IMG/VR virus record: IMGVR_UViG_3300035698_007895 | Span: 1-23,033 of that record | Length of the DNA stretch: 23,033 nt | Direction: 5' to 3' (one strand) | From: a virus | Shown here: one piece after another, positions 20,673 through 23,033 of the stretch | Layout of the letters: every line of letters starts with the position of its first letter | Position numbering within the stretch: position 1 is the stretch's first letter | The notes under the pieces: model-generated | Database searches by the model: none | What the model was told of the DNA's origin: nothing | Seen by the model: the letters and a program-made list of their open reading frames with translations, nothing else | Position numbers and translations under genes: made by a program

Positions 20673-21782
20673 ATGGGACAAGATAGTATAGTTTCGGGCG
20701 GCGAATTCAATGCAAGCATGAACAATAATACACGTGGATTACAAGGCACAAGAACTTTAAATGCCATAGGTAATAGCTTAAATATGATGTCTGGTACAGG
20801 AGATGCAACTATTAATCGTGGTATAGATAATGGAATTAATATAGATGTAAAGGGTTTTCCTTGGGAAAAAACCCCTTTTGGGTATACAATTGGTAAAATC
20901 ACTGGTGCTGGTGTCGATAGAGTTATGGATTATTCTTTTGTTACAATAAATAAAGGTGGAATATATTATAACTTGAATGGATTGTTTTCGTTTTCAGCCG
21001 TTGCAGAAGTAGAATTAGAAATAACCGCTGATGCCGGGGATACCTATGATCTTATATACGTAAAATTTGACAACAAATATGGCACCGCAGAAACTATCGT
21101 TTCAAATGGAGTTGATTACGATAGTGCTGTTCTATATTCCAATCCTCTTTACAACTATACACTTTTATATGCGTTTTATAAAACTGACAGTACTGTCCTT
21201 GTTGATATATTTAATTTTGGAGATATTATAATTGATGTGGATAAAAATACGTTTTTTTTGGAGCATTCATTTGGTTATGTAGCTGGATATGATGGAGTTC
21301 TTACAGACCTGTTTATACAATTTGGCATAGTATGGGTAGAGGACAATACGGGTGTAACATATTCTCGTACTGGATATATTATTCCAGCAATAACATTACA
21401 TATTACAAACGATGTCAATATATACCTTAAGTGGGACATATCTTCGAATACTGGAGAAATAGTAGCAGATGTAAGTCTATTAACATCTAATGACAATTAC
21501 TATTATGAACTATTATATGCTGCGGAATTAAAAGATAATAATAACACAGTTCCAGTACAAGAAAAACAGGTCTATATCTCACATATTTATCATAATGGTG
21601 ATATTTATATCCGTAAACATCTTGATCTAAGTAATACTGTTGATGTCGTAATTAATGTTGCTTATAATTTAACTACACATGAATTAACGCAAGAAAAACA
21701 AGAATGTTATTTGGTTGCCGCAAATGTCGCTTCCGTTATAACTGTAATTGATACCGCTGTTGTATGTGAATGCACAGAATAA
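20673..21782 (+). CDS. Hypothetical tail or tail-tip protein, 369 aa
   Basis: ATG follows TAAGGATTAATT. The N-terminal 90 residues are Gly/Asn-rich (GGEFNASMNNNTRGLQGTRT), then a beta-rich body with repeated hydrophobic strands (FSFSAVAEVELEITADAG, DLIYVKFDNKYGTAETIV, NYTLLYAFYK, VYISHIYHNGDIYIRKH). Beta-sandwich content and position suit a baseplate or tail-tip component. No enzyme motif is seen. The C-terminus ends VVCECTE. Confidence 0.55.
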   Translation: MGQDSIVSGGEFNASMNNNTRGLQGTRTLNAIGNSLNMMSGTGDATINRGIDNGINIDVKGFPWEKTPFGYTIGKITGAGVDRVMDYSFVTINKGGIYYNLNGLFSFSAVAEVELEITADAGDTYDLIYVKFDNKYGTAETIVSNGVDYDSAVLYSNPLYNYTLLYAFYKTDSTVLVDIFNFGDIIIDVDKNTFFLEHSFGYVAGYDGVLTDLFIQFGIVWVEDNTGVTYSRTGYIIPAITLHITNDVNIYLKWDISSNTGEIVADVSLLTSNDNYYYELLYAAELKDNNNTVPVQEKQVYISHIYHNGDIYIRKHLDLSNTVDVVINVAYNLTTHELTQEKQECYLVAANVASVITVIDTAVVCECTE

Positions 21783-21794
21783 AGTAGGTATATT

Positions 21795-22325
21795 ATGGCA
21801 GATAATTTAAGATACGATTATGTTACTGACCACTTACTTTATCATAGTGAAAGTGGTCACTTAATTTATTCTTGTGTTGAAACATGTTTATATACAATTA
21901 CGGTTACATTAACGTGGAGTACTTACTCTAACGCTGATTTAGACTTATACACTAAAGTTGGTACAGATGTATGTTGGTTTGGTAATCATCCAATAGCAGG
22001 ATTAAGTTTAAATCATGACGCGAACCCTAATTGTGATTCTACGCCTACACCTCCTGAAATAATTACAGGACAGTTCAATAGCACTGAAACATTCTCTGTG
22101 TGGTATAACCAATATAGTGACTGTGCTGGAGAAACAGTTCCAACAACAACAAAAATAGAAGTGACAAATGATGGTTCACTAAATATATGCGTTAATGGCA
22201 ATCTAATAGCACCTAATAATACGCATACAATTAATTCGTTTGCCTACGCTGGATACAATAATGCAAGTCAACCAGCATATGCAAGTGGTACATCTGTGGT
22301 TGTAACTTGTGAATCGTGCCCATAA
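21795..22325 (+). CDS. Beta-sandwich tail protein, DUF2135-like, 176 aa
   Basis: Residues 31-110 read TITVTLTWSTYSNADLDLYT, then an aromatic CWFGN, SLNHDANPNCDS, and PPEIITGQF...FSVWYNQYSDC. The T-W...A-D-L-D-L-[YH] opening, the N/D-rich middle and the E-x-I...G-x-[YF]-x-V-x-[YV] end resemble DUF2135/YfaP-like beta-sandwich domains, some of which sit on cell surfaces. Eight cysteines are spread over the protein. The C-terminal NITF-like part (ICVNGNLIAPNNTHTINSFA) seems a second domain. It could bind a host glycan or protein at the tail tip. Family call by pattern only. Confidence 0.55.
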   Translation: MADNLRYDYVTDHLLYHSESGHLIYSCVETCLYTITVTLTWSTYSNADLDLYTKVGTDVCWFGNHPIAGLSLNHDANPNCDSTPTPPEIITGQFNSTETFSVWYNQYSDCAGETVPTTTKIEVTNDGSLNICVNGNLIAPNNTHTINSFAYAGYNNASQPAYASGTSVVVTCESCP

Positions 22326-22328
22326 TGA

Positions 22329-22350
22329 GGACAATTCACATATAATATAG
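22329..22350 (+). promoter_or_regulatory. GGACAATT-N4-TATAAT motif, copy 5
   Basis: GGACAATT 22329-22336, CACA, TATAATATAG 22341-22350; begins 3 bp after the stop of the preceding gene. The next ATG is at 22400. This copy has the best -10-like element. Confidence 0.55.
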
Positions 22351-22399
22351 ACTTCAACTCGTTCTTGTCTATTAGGCCGGGCGAACATAAAGGAGAATG

Positions 22400-23033
22400 A
22401 TGCCAGTACCAAATTTTCAATTAAAATTAGATATACAAGATACAGTACAATCATATGTTATTACGACACATGCCGGTACGACTCCTACCATTCGTGCCTA
22501 TACATTCCAAAATGGCAAGCAATGGGTCGCTCCTGCTACTTATACCGCTCAATTGGGTTATGGGACGGAATTTGAAGATACGTCCTCTATGGTCCTTATA
22601 GACGGCACGTGCGATGGTATCAATAATTACTTTGATTTTCCAATAGAAGCTGCTGATATAAGTACTCATGGAGATTACTGGTGTCAAATACAGATTGACA
22701 ATACTCCTGACGATGAACGCTGGGTTTTTGGGGATGGTAGATTACGTGTATTAAAGTCACCTATATCGGGTTCACCTACTCCATTAAATACATTAGAGGT
22801 AGTTAATTGGGATACAGTCGATAGTATTGGAACAGTTCCTTGGAGTGATTCTTCTAATAGTGCTGCTTGGGGAGGTATTACAGGAAATGTTTCATCTCAA
22901 ACAGACTTATATGATGTGTTTTTGACTCAAAGCAATGCTGCAAGTGCTTATTTAACAGATGCCCCCGCAGATGGTGCTACATATGGTCGTAAAAATAATT
23001 CATGGGCAGAAGTTATTACAAGCACTAATTGGG
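22400..23033 (+). CDS. Tail fibre or receptor-binding protein, BppU-like start, C-terminus beyond window
   Basis: Two ATGs are in frame (22397, 22400); I choose 22400 because AAGGAG then lies at 4-5 nt. 211 residues are visible. The N-terminal ~110 residues (KLDIQDTVQSYVITTHAGTT, IRAYTFQNGKQWV, ATYTAQLGYG, FPIEAADISTHGDYWCQIQI) fit the BppU-like beta domain of Gram-positive phage baseplates. A linker rich in P/S/T follows, then WGGITGNVSSQTDLYDVF and DAPADGATYGRKNNSWAE, phrases very common in phage tail fibres and often preceding a collagen-like or beta C-terminal part. It should bind the host surface, but the decisive C-terminus is outside the window. Confidence 0.7.
   Translation, partial: MPVPNFQLKLDIQDTVQSYVITTHAGTTPTIRAYTFQNGKQWVAPATYTAQLGYGTEFEDTSSMVLIDGTCDGINNYFDFPIEAADISTHGDYWCQIQIDNTPDDERWVFGDGRLRVLKSPISGSPTPLNTLEVVNWDTVDSIGTVPWSDSSNSAAWGGITGNVSSQTDLYDVFLTQSNAASAYLTDAPADGATYGRKNNSWAEVITSTNW

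Overview
The window is a segment of a tailed, siphovirus-type bacteriophage genome (or prophage) with AT-rich DNA, strong AGGAGG-type ribosome binding sites and tightly packed, often overlapping genes. No integrase, DNA polymerase, lysis gene or tRNA is visible, so the lifestyle cannot be decided here. Nothing identifies the host. TAA, TAG and TGA all act as stops, so the standard bacterial code fits.

Layout. (1) Positions 1-3353 hold a leftward block of small accessory/early genes: a 23-residue-repeat protein running off the edge, several unknown proteins in translationally coupled order, a 58-residue ribbon-helix-helix regulator and an SprT-like zinc metalloprotease. (2) Positions 3354-4558 hold no intact gene but much structure: iteron-like direct repeats, a nested inverted repeat, two 129-bp near-identical copies, small dyads and a decayed ParB-like helix-turn-helix coding remnant. 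(3) A leftward unknown gene (4559-5056) diverges from a rightward sigma-70-region-2-like gene (5245-5853). (4) Positions 5854-6701 are a non-coding array of degenerate repeats of about 49 bp. (5) A PD-(D/E)XK nuclease, a coiled-coil protein and a helix-turn-helix protein precede the packaging genes. (6) From 7989 rightward comes the virion module: TerS, TerL, portal, a polyserine-linker protein, scaffold, P22-type major coat protein, a terminator, head-tail joining genes, a fibre-like protein, a probable tail tube protein, a frameshifting chaperone-like gene, tape measure, and tail-tip/fibre genes that run off the right edge.

How the parts may work together. Five copies of a compact motif, GGACAATT-N4-TATAGTA-like, sit at gene junctions of the virion module, all on the coding strand. 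Together with the sigma-region-2-like protein and a separate possible region-4-like protein just before TerS, this suggests (inference) a phage-encoded late transcription switch with its own promoter class. A probable -1 ribosomal frameshift (A AAA AAG) lies between the tail tube and tape measure genes, as in many siphophages. These two items and the structured, duplicated control region at 3.5-4.6 kb are the most interesting parts of the window.
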